A DNA stretch of 64,000 nucleotides from Pedobacter kyonggii. Its GTDB lineage: Bacteria; Bacteroidota; Bacteroidia; Sphingobacteriales; Sphingobacteriaceae. The notes under the pieces are model-generated. The model worked only from the letters and a program-made list of their open reading frames with translations. It made no database searches and was not told the DNA's origin. The position numbers and the translations under genes were made by a program. The stretch lies in the NCBI RefSeq assembly GCF_004310665.1, contig NZ_SIXF01000013.1:79428-143427 (forward strand), given 5' to 3'. Each line of letters opens with the position of its first letter. The first letter of the stretch is position 1. Positions 53,291-62,367 of the stretch are shown piece after piece.

Positions 53291-53860
53291 TTATTTTCTC
53301 GCCACTTTTGGTGCTAAGGTCAGAAACATTCTCTTGCCCTCGAGTTTTGGCAATAACTCAACTTTTCCTACCTCTTCCAAACTTTGTGCAAATTTCAAAA
53401 GCAGAATTTCGCCCTGGTCTTTATATACAATCGAGCGGCCCTTGAAGTGAACAAAGGCGCGTACCTTTTCTCCACTTTCCAAAAACGAAACTGCGTGTTT
53501 AAGTTTAAACTGAAAATCGTGATCGTCGGTATTTGGGCCGAAACGGATATCTTTGATAATGGTCTGCTTGGCCTTACTTTTAATCTCCTTTTGTTTTTTT
53601 TTCTGTTCGTAAAGAAACTTACTGTAATCGATGATCCGGCAGACTGGTGGGATAGCGTTCGGGGAAATTTCAACCAGATCTAAGTCCAGTTCTTTAGCCA
53701 TTTGAAGGGCTTCTTGGAGCGGGTAAACATCGGTTTCAACGTTTTCTCCCGTTAAGCGTACCTCTGGTGAGGCGATAAACTCATTTATCTTATGTTCTGC
53801 TTCTTTTTTTCTGAAGGGTAAGCGTGGGCCCCTGTAAAATCCTGCTTTTTTTAATGCCAA
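53291..53860 (-). CDS. infC: Translation initiation factor IF-3, isolated copy
   Basis: 189 residues, full-length: N-terminal domain with [18 protein letters not shown] and [21 protein letters not shown], linker of Lys/Gln, C-terminal domain ([34 protein letters not shown]). Binds the 30S subunit and checks the start codon and initiator tRNA. In most Bacteroidota infC is in thrS-infC-rpmI-rplT; here neither rpmI/rplT downstream nor thrS upstream is present. It could be an extra paralogue or the only copy after rearrangement. Confidence 0.92.
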   Translation of the reverse strand: MALKKAGFYRGPRLPFRKKEAEHKINEFIASPEVRLTGENVETDVYPLQEALQMAKELDLDLVEISPNAIPPVCRIIDYSKFLYEQKKKQKEIKSKAKQTIIKDIRFGPNTDDHDFQFKLKHAVSFLESGEKVRAFVHFKGRSIVYKDQGEILLLKFAQSLEEVGKVELLPKLEGKRMFLTLAPKVARK

Positions 53861-54063
53861 ATTTGAAAAGTTTTAATGAAAAATTCTGTTACCTGGAGCG
53901 GTTAATCTGGATGTGATCGATAATATAGCTTTTTAAACTGAAAAATCCAAACCGAAAGCTAAATCATGACTTAATTCGTATGTTCCGTCTTTTGATCTGT
54001 TTTTTAATCAGGCGCAAAGAATTGGTTTGAGGAGCGCACATGAGTTTAAAGTTTCCTGCTTCC

Positions 54064-54357
54064 TTAGCTTGCGGTTACTTCGTTCATCACCTTGCCTTCA
54101 ATTCTTAGCGCCTCAAAGGTAATCAGTATAAAACCGGATATAAGAAGCAACACGGCCAAAAATCGCAAAATCTTTTCTGTGCCTTTGGTATTGACCATTC
54201 TATCTGAGCAGGTAAACTCACTGATTCCAGTTAGTTTTCGCCGCTCGTTTCTCCGCCAGATTGCGAAGATGAAAATAAAGGTGCCAAAAATCAGCAGCAA
54301 GATGCCGCTAACCAACGGCATTGTGGTGAAATTAAAGGTTTCCTGTGTTTCTATCAT
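54064..54357 (-). CDS. Small two-helix membrane protein
   Basis: 97 residues with two hydrophobic helices (~13-33 and ~63-83) linked by a basic loop (RRNERRKLTG). No family recognised. A plus-strand frame across the same bases is not membrane-like or protein-like. It is 203 bp upstream of infC on the same strand but probably separate. Confidence 0.6.
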   Translation of the reverse strand: MIETQETFNFTTMPLVSGILLLIFGTFIFIFAIWRRNERRKLTGISEFTCSDRMVNTKGTEKILRFLAVLLLISGFILITFEALRIEGKVMNEVTAS

Positions 54358-54580
54358 ATAAAGTAGACCAATAGGAAGCCAAAAAGTTTAAAATTTTATT
54401 TTTTTGCTTTTATGTTGGAGGTTTGGTGATATTTAGACCTTGATTTCTATAATGTGTTTTTTTCGTATTTGTTTAAAGTCGCTTTTTCTAAAAAGAAAAC
54501 TAAGTTTCATATCTGTTACATTAAAGTAGGTGGTTTTTGTGCCGGGATTTGTAGTTTTGCATCCAAATCAGTGTGCATCA

Positions 54581-54985
54581 ATGGTTAGAACAAGAGAAGA
54601 TTCCTTTTTAAAAATCCGCTCTGCTGTTCCGGAACATTTTCCGTTACTGCTAATGCTGCTGCTGGCTTTCTTTTTTTTACGTCCTTCCCATCTAACCGGG
54701 GATCTGGCCCAGGGGATTTCCTCTGTTTCGATAAAGTTTACCAGTATTATGAGCCCCATTTCAGGGGAGGATCAGCAACAAGCTTTGCTGGCCGCGGTAG
54801 ATCAGAAGCAGCCAAAATTCCGTAAAAAATTCCAGCACCTAAACGATGCAGCCAGTGACTTTCAGCCTTTTCAAAAGCGCTTGGAGATTCGCTACCATCT
54901 TCCTGTTTCAACTCCACCAGGTTATGAAACACCACATTTCTTTTGCGGGCAACACGCCTTTCTATACAGACTCACTTATTTCTAA
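54581..54985 (+). CDS. Possible small protein upstream of RND pump 2
   Basis: 134 residues from ATG 54581: one hydrophobic segment (~21-36), then a polar region rich in Gln/Lys/Phe. No family recognised; a similar position upstream of pump 1 is taken by another small membrane-type frame. An overlapping minus-strand frame is less protein-like. It ends 140 bp before the adaptor gene. Confidence 0.4.
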   Translation: MVRTREDSFLKIRSAVPEHFPLLLMLLLAFFFLRPSHLTGDLAQGISSVSIKFTSIMSPISGEDQQQALLAAVDQKQPKFRKKFQHLNDAASDFQPFQKRLEIRYHLPVSTPPGYETPHFFCGQHAFLYRLTYF

Positions 54986-55125
54986 TTTTTCCCGATTATG
55001 TTCTCTTTTTGCCAGGATTACATATTATTTGCTGGATAAAAAAAATAAAATATCAGATAAGCTGCTGTGCGCTAACCTTTGGTTATGGCCACTGCATTAG
55101 AAAAAGAAATAAGGAAAACACACAA

Positions 55126-56244
55126 ATGAAAATTAAATGGATGGCGATTCCTATCCTTGCTGCCGCTATGCAGGCATGTACAGGGGGAACGGCCCAGAAA
55201 AAAGATAATGAGATTGCCGAGATACCGGTGTTAAAGCTAACCGAACAGGATACTTCACTTTCCTTTGACTACGTTGCCGATATTCAGGCCTACAGGAACG
55301 TGGATATCAGGTCCAGGACCCATGGCTTTATCGATAAGGTACTCGTTGATGAGGGAGAGAAAGTGCATAAAGGGCAGCTGCTCTTTCAGTTGAACGACCG
55401 GGAACATGTCATCGCACTCAATAAAGCGAAAGCAAACCTGGCCAGCGCACTTTCTGCAGCTAATATCGCCCAGGTTGAACTGGAAAGGATTACAACACTT
55501 GTAGATAAAAAAGTGATCTCTCCTTCTGAACTCTCGCTTGGAGAGGCCAGGCTCTCAGAGGCTGAAGCGCAGATCAAAACGGCAAAGGCAATGATCGATG
55601 ATGCCAATCAGAAGCTTTCCTATTCACGTATCCGATCTCCTTTCAATGGGACAATAGACCGTATCCCCTTAAAAGCTGGGAGCCTAATTGATGAAGGCGC
55701 ACTGCTCACTACCATTTCTGATACCAAAGAGATGTATGCGTATTTTGATATCACCGAAAATGAATACCTGCAGTTTACCCGTAACGGAAAAGGACGTTTT
55801 GAGCAGAACAAATCGGTAAAGCTCATTCTTTCTGATGGTTCAGCCTACCCGATAGCGGGAAAAATACAAACGCACGAAAATGCTTTTTCGGGAAATACAG
55901 GATCGATCGCATTCAGGGCAGTTTTCGCCAACCCGAAAAACATTTTAAAGCACGGCGCCTCTGGAAAAGTGGAGCTAGACTCCAAACTTGCCGGCAGTAT
56001 CCTCATTCCCCAGAAGTCCGTATTTGAGATCCAGGACAAAAACTATGTTTTTGTAGTTGGCAAGGACAATACGGTCAAGATGAAAAGTTTTGTGCCCAAA
56101 CTTCGTCTGCCTGGATTTTTTGTCTGCGCAAGTGGCCTTAACCCGGGAGAAACCATTGTTTATGAAGGGATTCAGAACATTCGGGACGGGGCTGTAATTA
56201 AGCCCGTTTATACCTCGGATAAATCCCTGCTGGCGAAAAAATAG
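55126..56244 (+). CDS. RND periplasmic adaptor lipoprotein (pump 2)
   Basis: 372 residues from ATG 55126; longer upstream reading is rejected because this ATG begins the lipoprotein signal (MKIKWMAIPILAAAMQACTG, lipobox MQAC). AcrA/MexA-type: lipoyl halves IRSRTHGFIDKVLVDEGEKV and SRIRSPFNGTIDRIPLKAGS, helical hairpin ~95-155, beta-barrel with MYAYFDITENEYLQF. The order adaptor-permease-OMF is the drug-efflux (HAE-1) arrangement. Confidence 0.92.
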   Translation: MKIKWMAIPILAAAMQACTGGTAQKKDNEIAEIPVLKLTEQDTSLSFDYVADIQAYRNVDIRSRTHGFIDKVLVDEGEKVHKGQLLFQLNDREHVIALNKAKANLASALSAANIAQVELERITTLVDKKVISPSELSLGEARLSEAEAQIKTAKAMIDDANQKLSYSRIRSPFNGTIDRIPLKAGSLIDEGALLTTISDTKEMYAYFDITENEYLQFTRNGKGRFEQNKSVKLILSDGSAYPIAGKIQTHENAFSGNTGSIAFRAVFANPKNILKHGASGKVELDSKLAGSILIPQKSVFEIQDKNYVFVVGKDNTVKMKSFVPKLRLPGFFVCASGLNPGETIVYEGIQNIRDGAVIKPVYTSDKSLLAKK

Positions 56245-56260
56245 TTCATTGTTTCATTAT

Positions 56261-56301
56261 CCAATCCTCCTGCGGAAATTTTTTCGGTGGGGAGGGATTG
56301 G
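56261..56301 (+). terminator. Hairpin between adaptor and permease genes of pump 2
   Basis: CCAATCCTCC (56261-56270) pairs with GGGAGGGATTGG (56290-56301) with a single bulge; the loop contains a TTTTTT run. It lies 16 bp after the adaptor stop and 15 bp before the permease start, so it may reduce read-through or protect the adaptor message rather than end the operon. Confidence 0.5.
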
Positions 56302-56316
56302 TATAACCTAAAATAA

Positions 56317-59300
56317 ATGGTTGAGACCTTCATCAGAAGACCGGTACTTTCACTGGTCATTTCACTTATATTGATTTTACTGGGCATCCTAGCCTTATTT
56401 AAGCTCCCGATTACCCAGTTTCCTGACATTGTTCCCCCGTCAGTTGTCGTAACGGCCAGTTACAACGGGGCTAATGCCGAGGTTTGTGCCAAGGCTGTGG
56501 CTACGCCCCTTGAACGCGCGATCAATGGTGTTCCAGGCATGACCTACATGAACACCGTCAGCAGCAATAATGGGGTAACCCTGGTACAGGTATTTTTCAA
56601 TGTCGGCACCGATCCGGATCAGGCGGCGGTAAATGTGCAGAACCGGGTGACCACCGTACTTGATGAACTTCCAGAAGAGGTGATAAAGGCAGGGGTAACC
56701 ACAGAAAAAGAGGTGAACAGTATGCTTCTTTACCTGAACATTACCAGTACCGATAATGAAATGAACGAGGAGTTCATTTATAACTTTGCGGACATCAATG
56801 TGCTGCAGGAGCTAAAAAGAATAGACGGCGTGGGTTTTGTAGAAATCATGGGCGCCAGGGATTATTCCATGCGGGTATGGCTGAAACCAGACCGGATGCG
56901 CTCGTACAATATTTCTACAGAAGAGGTGATCGATAAGATGCGTAAGCAGAATATCGAAGCGGCGCCAGGTGTGGCGGGTGAGAATTCCGGTAAGGGCAAA
57001 GAAGTAAAACAATATGTGCTGCGCTATACCGGTAAATTCAACAACAAAGAGGACTATGAGAATCTGGTGCTCCGGGCCGAGCGGGACGGGGCGCTGGTGA
57101 GGTTAAAAGACATTGCTGACCTGGAATTCGGGACAGTCAGCTATGACATGGTTTCCAAGACAGATGGCAAACCTTCCGCCTCGATTATGATCAAGCAGCG
57201 GCCTGGCTCAAATGCCAGTGAGGTAATAGATAACATTAAGTCGAAAATGGCTGAACTTAAAGCCACCAGTTTCCCTCCGGGGGTTGAATACAATTATGCC
57301 TATGATGTTTCCCGTTTCCTTGATGCAAGTATCCATGAAGTTTTAAGGACGCTTTTGGAAGCTTTCATACTGGTATTCATCGTGGTCTTTATTTTTCTTC
57401 AGGATTTCCGGAGTACGCTGATCCCAGCGCTGGCAGTACCTGTTGCGCTGATCAGTACCCTTGCCTTTCTCCAGATCATGGGCTTTTCCGTCAATATCCT
57501 CACGCTTTTTGCACTCGTACTTGCCATAGGGATAGTGGTGGATAATGCGATTGTCGTAGTCGAGGCGGTCCACGTGAAAATGAGCGAAGAGCACCTGCCG
57601 CCAATGGAAGCAACCATCGCCGCGATGAAAGAAATCAGCGGGGCTATCATTGCCATTACCCTGGTGATGTCGGCGGTATTTATTCCCGTAGCCTTTCTTT
57701 CGGGGCCCGTTGGGGTGTTTTACCGTCAGTTTTCCCTTACCCTGGCTATTTCTATTGTCATATCGGGCATTAATGCTTTAACGCTGACACCGGCGCTCTG
57801 TGCATTGATGTTAAGGCATGATACCCAGCCTGGCAAAAAGGGGTTACTTCAGCGCTTTTTTGGTCTCTTCAATAAAGGCTATGATAAAACCGAGAAAAAG
57901 TTTGGACGTCTGGTCAGGTTTATCATTTCCCGCAGGCTGGTCACTATCGGACTACTGCTGCTTTTTATTTTCCTGAGCTGGCTGGGCTCGAGCATTCTTC
58001 CTTCCGGGTTTATCCCAACCGAGGATCAGGGAATGATCTATGTGAATGTCACCACCCCTCCGGGCTCTACCGTTGAACGTACGGAGCAGGTGCTCGATCA
58101 GATCGAGCAGGTGACAAGCAGTTTCCGGTCCGTTGAAAACGTCAGCACCCTGGCAGGCTATAGTCTAATGAGCGATATTACAGGTGCTTCCTATGGAATG
58201 GCGATGATCAATCTTGCCGCATGGGACGATCGCAAAGAAAGTGTCGATGAGCTTATTTCATTGCTCAAAGCCAAAACCCGCGGGATTAGTGATGCTTCCA
58301 TTGAATTCTTTTCCCCGCCTACTGTACCTGGCTTTGGTAATGCCAGCGGTTTTGAGCTCAGGCTGTTGGATAAAAACAAGAGTGAGGACATGGGAAAAAC
58401 GGCAAAGGTAACCAATGACTTCCTCTCAGAACTGCGTAAAAGCAGTGCGATTTCCGGTGCATTCACCAGTTTCGACCCTAATTTTCCGCAATATCTGATC
58501 CATGTAGATCAGGATATGGCGGCGCAAAAAGGGGTGACAATTGACAATGCAATGGGTACCCTGCAGACCCTTATTGGAAGTTACTACGCCACCAATTTCA
58601 TCCGTTTCGGACAGATGTATAAAGTGATGCTCCAGGCCTATCCCCAGTACCGGGGCAAGCCTACAGACCTGTTAAAACTCTATGTCAAGAATGACCGTGG
58701 CGAGATGATACCTTACTCGGCATTTATCACTATGGAAAGGGTGTACGGGCCTGAACAGATTAACAGGTATAATATGTACCCCTCGGCGATGATCAACGGT
58801 GATGCCGCAGCAGGCTTTAGTAGCAGCGATGCGATTGCGACAGTTGAAAAAACTGCAAAGAAAAAGCTTCCACGTGGTTTTAGTATCGAATGGTCTGGGA
58901 TGACAAGGGAGCAAATCCTTTCGGGAAACCAGGCGATTTATATCTTCATCATCTGCCTGATATTCGTTTACCTCATTTTATCTGCGCAATATGAGAGCTT
59001 TCTCTTGCCGTTGCCTGTCCTGCTCTCGCTTCCTGCCGGAATTGCCGGGGCATTTTTTACCCTGAAACTGGCAGGCCTGGAGAACAATATCTACGCCCAG
59101 GTGGCGCTGGTCATGCTTATCGGACTACTCGGAAAGAATGCTATTTTAATCATTGAATTTGCCGAACAAAAACGCAAAGCCGGCTTCTCGGTTGCCAGGG
59201 CTGCAGCTCTGGGGGCAGTATCGCGCTTACGTCCCATACTGATGACTTCTTTCGCTTTTATTGCAGGCCTTATTCCACTCTGCATAGCCTCAGGCGCCGG

Positions 59301-59454
59301 GGCGGTAGGGAACCGTTCGATTGGTATGACCGCAGTAGGGGGAATGCTCATCGGAACGCTCTTTGGCGTAATACTAATTCCAGGGTTATATGGGGTATTT
59401 GCAGCCCGCAAAAAAAAGCAGGTAGTTAAAAGTTCCAAGCTTAAAACAAATTAA
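56317..59454 (+). CDS. RND multidrug efflux permease, HAE-1 type (pump 2)
   Basis: 1045 residues, AcrB-like: 12 helices and two periplasmic porter domains. It begins MVETFIRRPVLSLVISLIL. Helix 4 has IGIVVDNAIVVVEAV, one Asp followed by Asn where E. coli AcrB has two Asp. GIPMASG-type signature region is LIPLCIASGAGAVG. Probably exports drugs, detergents or solvents. Its stop is 1 bp before the outer-membrane gene start. Confidence 0.94.
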   Translation: MVETFIRRPVLSLVISLILILLGILALFKLPITQFPDIVPPSVVVTASYNGANAEVCAKAVATPLERAINGVPGMTYMNTVSSNNGVTLVQVFFNVGTDPDQAAVNVQNRVTTVLDELPEEVIKAGVTTEKEVNSMLLYLNITSTDNEMNEEFIYNFADINVLQELKRIDGVGFVEIMGARDYSMRVWLKPDRMRSYNISTEEVIDKMRKQNIEAAPGVAGENSGKGKEVKQYVLRYTGKFNNKEDYENLVLRAERDGALVRLKDIADLEFGTVSYDMVSKTDGKPSASIMIKQRPGSNASEVIDNIKSKMAELKATSFPPGVEYNYAYDVSRFLDASIHEVLRTLLEAFILVFIVVFIFLQDFRSTLIPALAVPVALISTLAFLQIMGFSVNILTLFALVLAIGIVVDNAIVVVEAVHVKMSEEHLPPMEATIAAMKEISGAIIAITLVMSAVFIPVAFLSGPVGVFYRQFSLTLAISIVISGINALTLTPALCALMLRHDTQPGKKGLLQRFFGLFNKGYDKTEKKFGRLVRFIISRRLVTIGLLLLFIFLSWLGSSILPSGFIPTEDQGMIYVNVTTPPGSTVERTEQVLDQIEQVTSSFRSVENVSTLAGYSLMSDITGASYGMAMINLAAWDDRKESVDELISLLKAKTRGISDASIEFFSPPTVPGFGNASGFELRLLDKNKSEDMGKTAKVTNDFLSELRKSSAISGAFTSFDPNFPQYLIHVDQDMAAQKGVTIDNAMGTLQTLIGSYYATNFIRFGQMYKVMLQAYPQYRGKPTDLLKLYVKNDRGEMIPYSAFITMERVYGPEQINRYNMYPSAMINGDAAAGFSSSDAIATVEKTAKKKLPRGFSIEWSGMTREQILSGNQAIYIFIICLIFVYLILSAQYESFLLPLPVLLSLPAGIAGAFFTLKLAGLENNIYAQVALVMLIGLLGKNAILIIEFAEQKRKAGFSVARAAALGAVSRLRPILMTSFAFIAGLIPLCIASGAGAVGNRSIGMTAVGGMLIGTLFGVILIPGLYGVFAARKKKQVVKSSKLKTN

Positions 59455-59455
59455 A

Positions 59456-60892
59456 ATGAAATTAAATATTAAAATAATTATCCCATTTTTTATCATGCCC
59501 TGCCTGATCGCGATCATAACTTCATGCGGCTCAGTCAGGCAGGCAGGTCTTCCTGAACTGAAAAAACTTCCTGATTCCTTTAATGGGCTCTCCTCGGCGC
59601 CTGCTGAGGCTTTAAGCTGGAAGGCTGTGTTTACCCAGCCGGACCTCAAGGGGCTCATTGATACGGCGCTCAAAAACAACCTGAATGTTCAGTCGGGGGT
59701 ACAGCGGGTATTGGTAGCTGGGCTGAACCTGCGTTTAAGCCGCTCAAAGCGCTATCCTACACTAAGCGCCGGAATATCTGCAGGGCTCGACCATTATGGA
59801 GACTATACAATGAACGGGGTAGGGAATTATGATACGAACTTTTCGGAAAACCTGAATGAAAAGCAGCGAATCCCCAGCCCGACACCTGATTATTTTGCGG
59901 GTTTCAGGAGTTCATGGGAAATTGACATCTGGGGAAAGCTATCTGAAAAGAAAAGGGCCGCATACAACCGCTATCTTTCCAGCCAGGCCGGTCTGCAGTG
60001 GTATAAAACACAAGTTATCAGTCAGGTCGCGGAACTTTACTACGAGCTCACTGCTCTTGATAAACGATTAGAAATCCTCCAGCGAAATATACTCTTGCAG
60101 AATAAGGGTCTGGAAATTGTGGAGGCCCAGATGGCCGGCGGCAGGGCAACTGCCTTAGCAGTCAGTCAGTTCAGGGCGCAACGTATAGCGACCCAGGGCA
60201 GGCAGTTTGAGATCCTGCAGGCAATCAATAGGATCGAGAATGAGCTTAATCTGCTTATGGGCAGGTACCAGGGAAACATCGGGCGCGACACCAGTGCCAT
60301 TACCAAAGTTTTGCCCAGGGAAATATATGCCGGGATTCCCGCAAAAGTTATTCTCGCAAGACCGGACGTAAGGGAAGCTGAACTGGAGCTGGCTGCCTCT
60401 AAGGCGGATGTAAGTGCCGCGAAAAAAGCATTTCTGCCCTCGCTGACCCTTGATGCCTATGCAGGATATAATTCCTTTAAGCTTCCACTGCTCTTCTCAC
60501 CTGCTTCAATCGCTGCTGGATTCCTCGGTGGACTAAGTGCCCCTTTGCTCAACAGGGCAGCGCTCAAAAACAGTAGCCTGGTGGCAAATTCTGCGCAGCT
60601 TTCTGCCTTTTACAATTATCAGCGTCAAATCATCAAAGCCTACCAGGAAGTCTCTGTACAGCTTTCGGCAATTGAAAATTATAAGCAGGCCTACCGATTT
60701 AAATCAAGTGAGGTTGAGGAATTAAAAAAGGCGGTTTCAACGGCAAATGACCTTTATCTATCCGGATATGCCAGTTATCTGGAGGTTATCGTTGCTCAAA
60801 GAAGTGTACTTGAGGCAGAAATGCAGCAGGTGGATCTTAAGCAGAAATCTTATTCTTCACTTATCAACCTTTTTAGGGCCCTTGGGGGCTAG
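59456..60892 (+). CDS. Outer-membrane efflux lipoprotein, NodT family (pump 2)
   Basis: 478 residues; lipobox ITSCGS gives an acylated Cys near residue 23. NodT/OprM-type outer-membrane factor: helical hairpins with SWEIDIWGKLSEKKRAAYNRY (the F.LDLWGR-type motif) and RPDVREAELELAASKADVSAAKKAFLP. Completes the adaptor-permease-OMF operon. Followed by a terminator at 60923. Confidence 0.93.
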   Translation: MKLNIKIIIPFFIMPCLIAIITSCGSVRQAGLPELKKLPDSFNGLSSAPAEALSWKAVFTQPDLKGLIDTALKNNLNVQSGVQRVLVAGLNLRLSRSKRYPTLSAGISAGLDHYGDYTMNGVGNYDTNFSENLNEKQRIPSPTPDYFAGFRSSWEIDIWGKLSEKKRAAYNRYLSSQAGLQWYKTQVISQVAELYYELTALDKRLEILQRNILLQNKGLEIVEAQMAGGRATALAVSQFRAQRIATQGRQFEILQAINRIENELNLLMGRYQGNIGRDTSAITKVLPREIYAGIPAKVILARPDVREAELELAASKADVSAAKKAFLPSLTLDAYAGYNSFKLPLLFSPASIAAGFLGGLSAPLLNRAALKNSSLVANSAQLSAFYNYQRQIIKAYQEVSVQLSAIENYKQAYRFKSSEVEELKKAVSTANDLYLSGYASYLEVIVAQRSVLEAEMQQVDLKQKSYSSLINLFRALGG

Positions 60893-60922
60893 CAGTCATT
60901 CGCTCTTACAAACTATATATTT

Positions 60923-60958
60923 CCCTGGGATTTCTTTTCATGAGATCTCAGGGTTTTT
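60923..60958 (+). terminator. Intrinsic terminator of RND pump operon 2
   Basis: Stem CCCTGGGAT (60923-60931) with ATCTCAGGG (60945-60953), one G-U pair, 13-nt loop, followed by TTTTT. 30 bp after the stop codon. Confidence 0.8.
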
Positions 60959-60981
60959 ACGGTACCGCACTTTCTCTTTGT

Positions 60982-61557
60982 TTACAATGCCACTGCCAAT
61001 GCTATCCTTGCTCCATAAAAGGACGTTGATTCCCCATTTCTTATCCAGCTTTCATAACGCAGGCCGAGATCTGCGCTAAAGCGATCATTTATCGGTATGC
61101 AGGCACCCAGGGCAGGGGAATAGGTGAAGGCCTGGTAGGAATGTTCGCCGAGGGCGAAAGCTGAGCCTCCCAGAACCTCAGCATAATATATTCCTCCAAA
61201 ATAGTACCGCAAACCTGCCTTTAACGGTATAACCCCGCTTATGTGGGTATCTTCGCCATAGTTCTCCAGCCGGGCCCGCACATCTTTGCGATATTGAAAA
61301 TGCATGTAACCCAGATAACCAACAGCATTGAGATTCCCTTTGAGGTTGTATTCGCCGACTAAAGAGCCGCCGTAACCCCGCCGGTATGTTTTTGCAGAAT
61401 TTCCGGTAGGAAAAGCTAAAGCTCCCCCGACAGAGACTTTGGTTTTTGCGCCCATTTGCTGGCTGAAGACATTTGAACTCAAACTGATCAATATGAATAG
61501 CAAGGCCGCCCTGACTAAATTCTGGACCTTCAGATATGTCTTAACCGAACTGTACAT
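60982..61557 (-). CDS. Small outer-membrane beta-barrel protein
   Basis: 191 residues. Extended N-terminus with a signal-type helix (LLFILISLSSNVFSQQ), then eight or so amphipathic strands (VGGALAFPTG, GYGGSLVGEYNL, LKAGLRYYFGG, SADLGLRYESW) as in OprF/OmpW-like porin-family proteins of Bacteroidota. No substrate can be inferred. Converges on the pump 2 operon. Confidence 0.75.
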   Translation of the reverse strand: MYSSVKTYLKVQNLVRAALLFILISLSSNVFSQQMGAKTKVSVGGALAFPTGNSAKTYRRGYGGSLVGEYNLKGNLNAVGYLGYMHFQYRKDVRARLENYGEDTHISGVIPLKAGLRYYFGGIYYAEVLGGSAFALGEHSYQAFTYSPALGACIPINDRFSADLGLRYESWIRNGESTSFYGARIALAVAL

Positions 61558-61593
61558 TTTATCTTTACTTTTAGGGATATTTTGGTGTTGTGT

Positions 61594-61824
61594 TTAATTG
61601 TTCCTGACCTTGAAAGCGCCATAGGAAAGCATTCCGCCATCGTGGCTGATACTGACCTTTAACCCAAGCCGTTCAATGATTACCGCTGCCCCGACTAAAC
61701 TTCTATGAATATCCTTCATTCCACGCACTTCTATTTCATTATCCATCAACTTATATTTGGCAGGTTCAAATTTGTCTGTGAACAGCTGCATGTCCTTATT
61801 GATGCCATTTTCCTCTTCTTTCAT
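61594..61824 (-). CDS. Small hypothetical protein
   Basis: 76 residues from an ATG at 61824 (MKEEENGINKDMQLF); the frame is open further upstream but its composition there is not protein-like. A C-terminal segment with GLKVSISHDGG. No family recognised. It lies 36 bp upstream of the beta-barrel gene on the same strand, so probably co-transcribed. Confidence 0.5.
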   Translation of the reverse strand: MKEEENGINKDMQLFTDKFEPAKYKLMDNEIEVRGMKDIHRSLVGAAVIIERLGLKVSISHDGGMLSYGAFKVRNN

Positions 61825-62016
61825 AATTGAACTTTTTAGTAGTACCCTTTTATGCAAAGGAATAAACTTGAGATCGCTTTCGCCACATAATCCCTGTAAA
61901 TTTTTCGATAATAAACTAGGAGCGATTAGCTTTTTGTTAGCACATTGGGCTCTAAAATAACAGATTAATGCTATATTGATCAATGCTCAACAGCGGGCAG
62001 GCTATTGGAATTTGTA

Positions 62017-62238
62017 ATGATAAAAAAGATTATAGAAATTCGAAAGATCAAGGCCTGCATAATGGTCGGTTTTGATGAGATCAACATTCACCTCAGGCCC
62101 GAAATCCTCCCTGCGGACTTTGCCTCCGGTTTAATGCCAAAGGCCGGTATTTTTATTGATTTTTCATGTCTGGTAACCCTATACATACTTGACTATGACT
62201 GTGATCAGGAGCTGCTGGTCAAGCTTAATGAAAGTTAG
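62017..62238 (+). CDS. Small hypothetical protein
   Basis: 73 residues from ATG 62017 (an ATG four codons earlier is possible). It begins MIKKIIEIRKIKACIMVGF; soluble, no signal peptide. Divergent from the 76-residue gene with 192 bp between start codons. No family recognised. Confidence 0.5.
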   Translation: MIKKIIEIRKIKACIMVGFDEINIHLRPEILPADFASGLMPKAGIFIDFSCLVTLYILDYDCDQELLVKLNES

Positions 62239-62367
62239 CATCAGGCCTTGTTTCCAGGTGGCTAATAAATATTTAGCCTTAACTAATAAGGCTAATTTCT
62301 AATACCGGATTGACGCTAAGGATGGTTTTTATTATATTTACAATTTGAGACACAATCACCCCGCCTT

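Noticed and set aside
54092-54361. An 89-codon plus-strand frame
   Set aside because: Antisense of the two-helix membrane protein at 54064-54357; composition is Ser/Ile-rich without pattern.
54943-55125. N-terminal extension of the pump 2 adaptor
   Set aside because: The ATG at 55126 begins a proper lipoprotein signal; the extension would bury it.
61825-61983. N-terminal extension of the 76-residue protein
   Set aside because: Composition is not protein-like and it leaves little promoter space; the ATG at 61824 is preferred.
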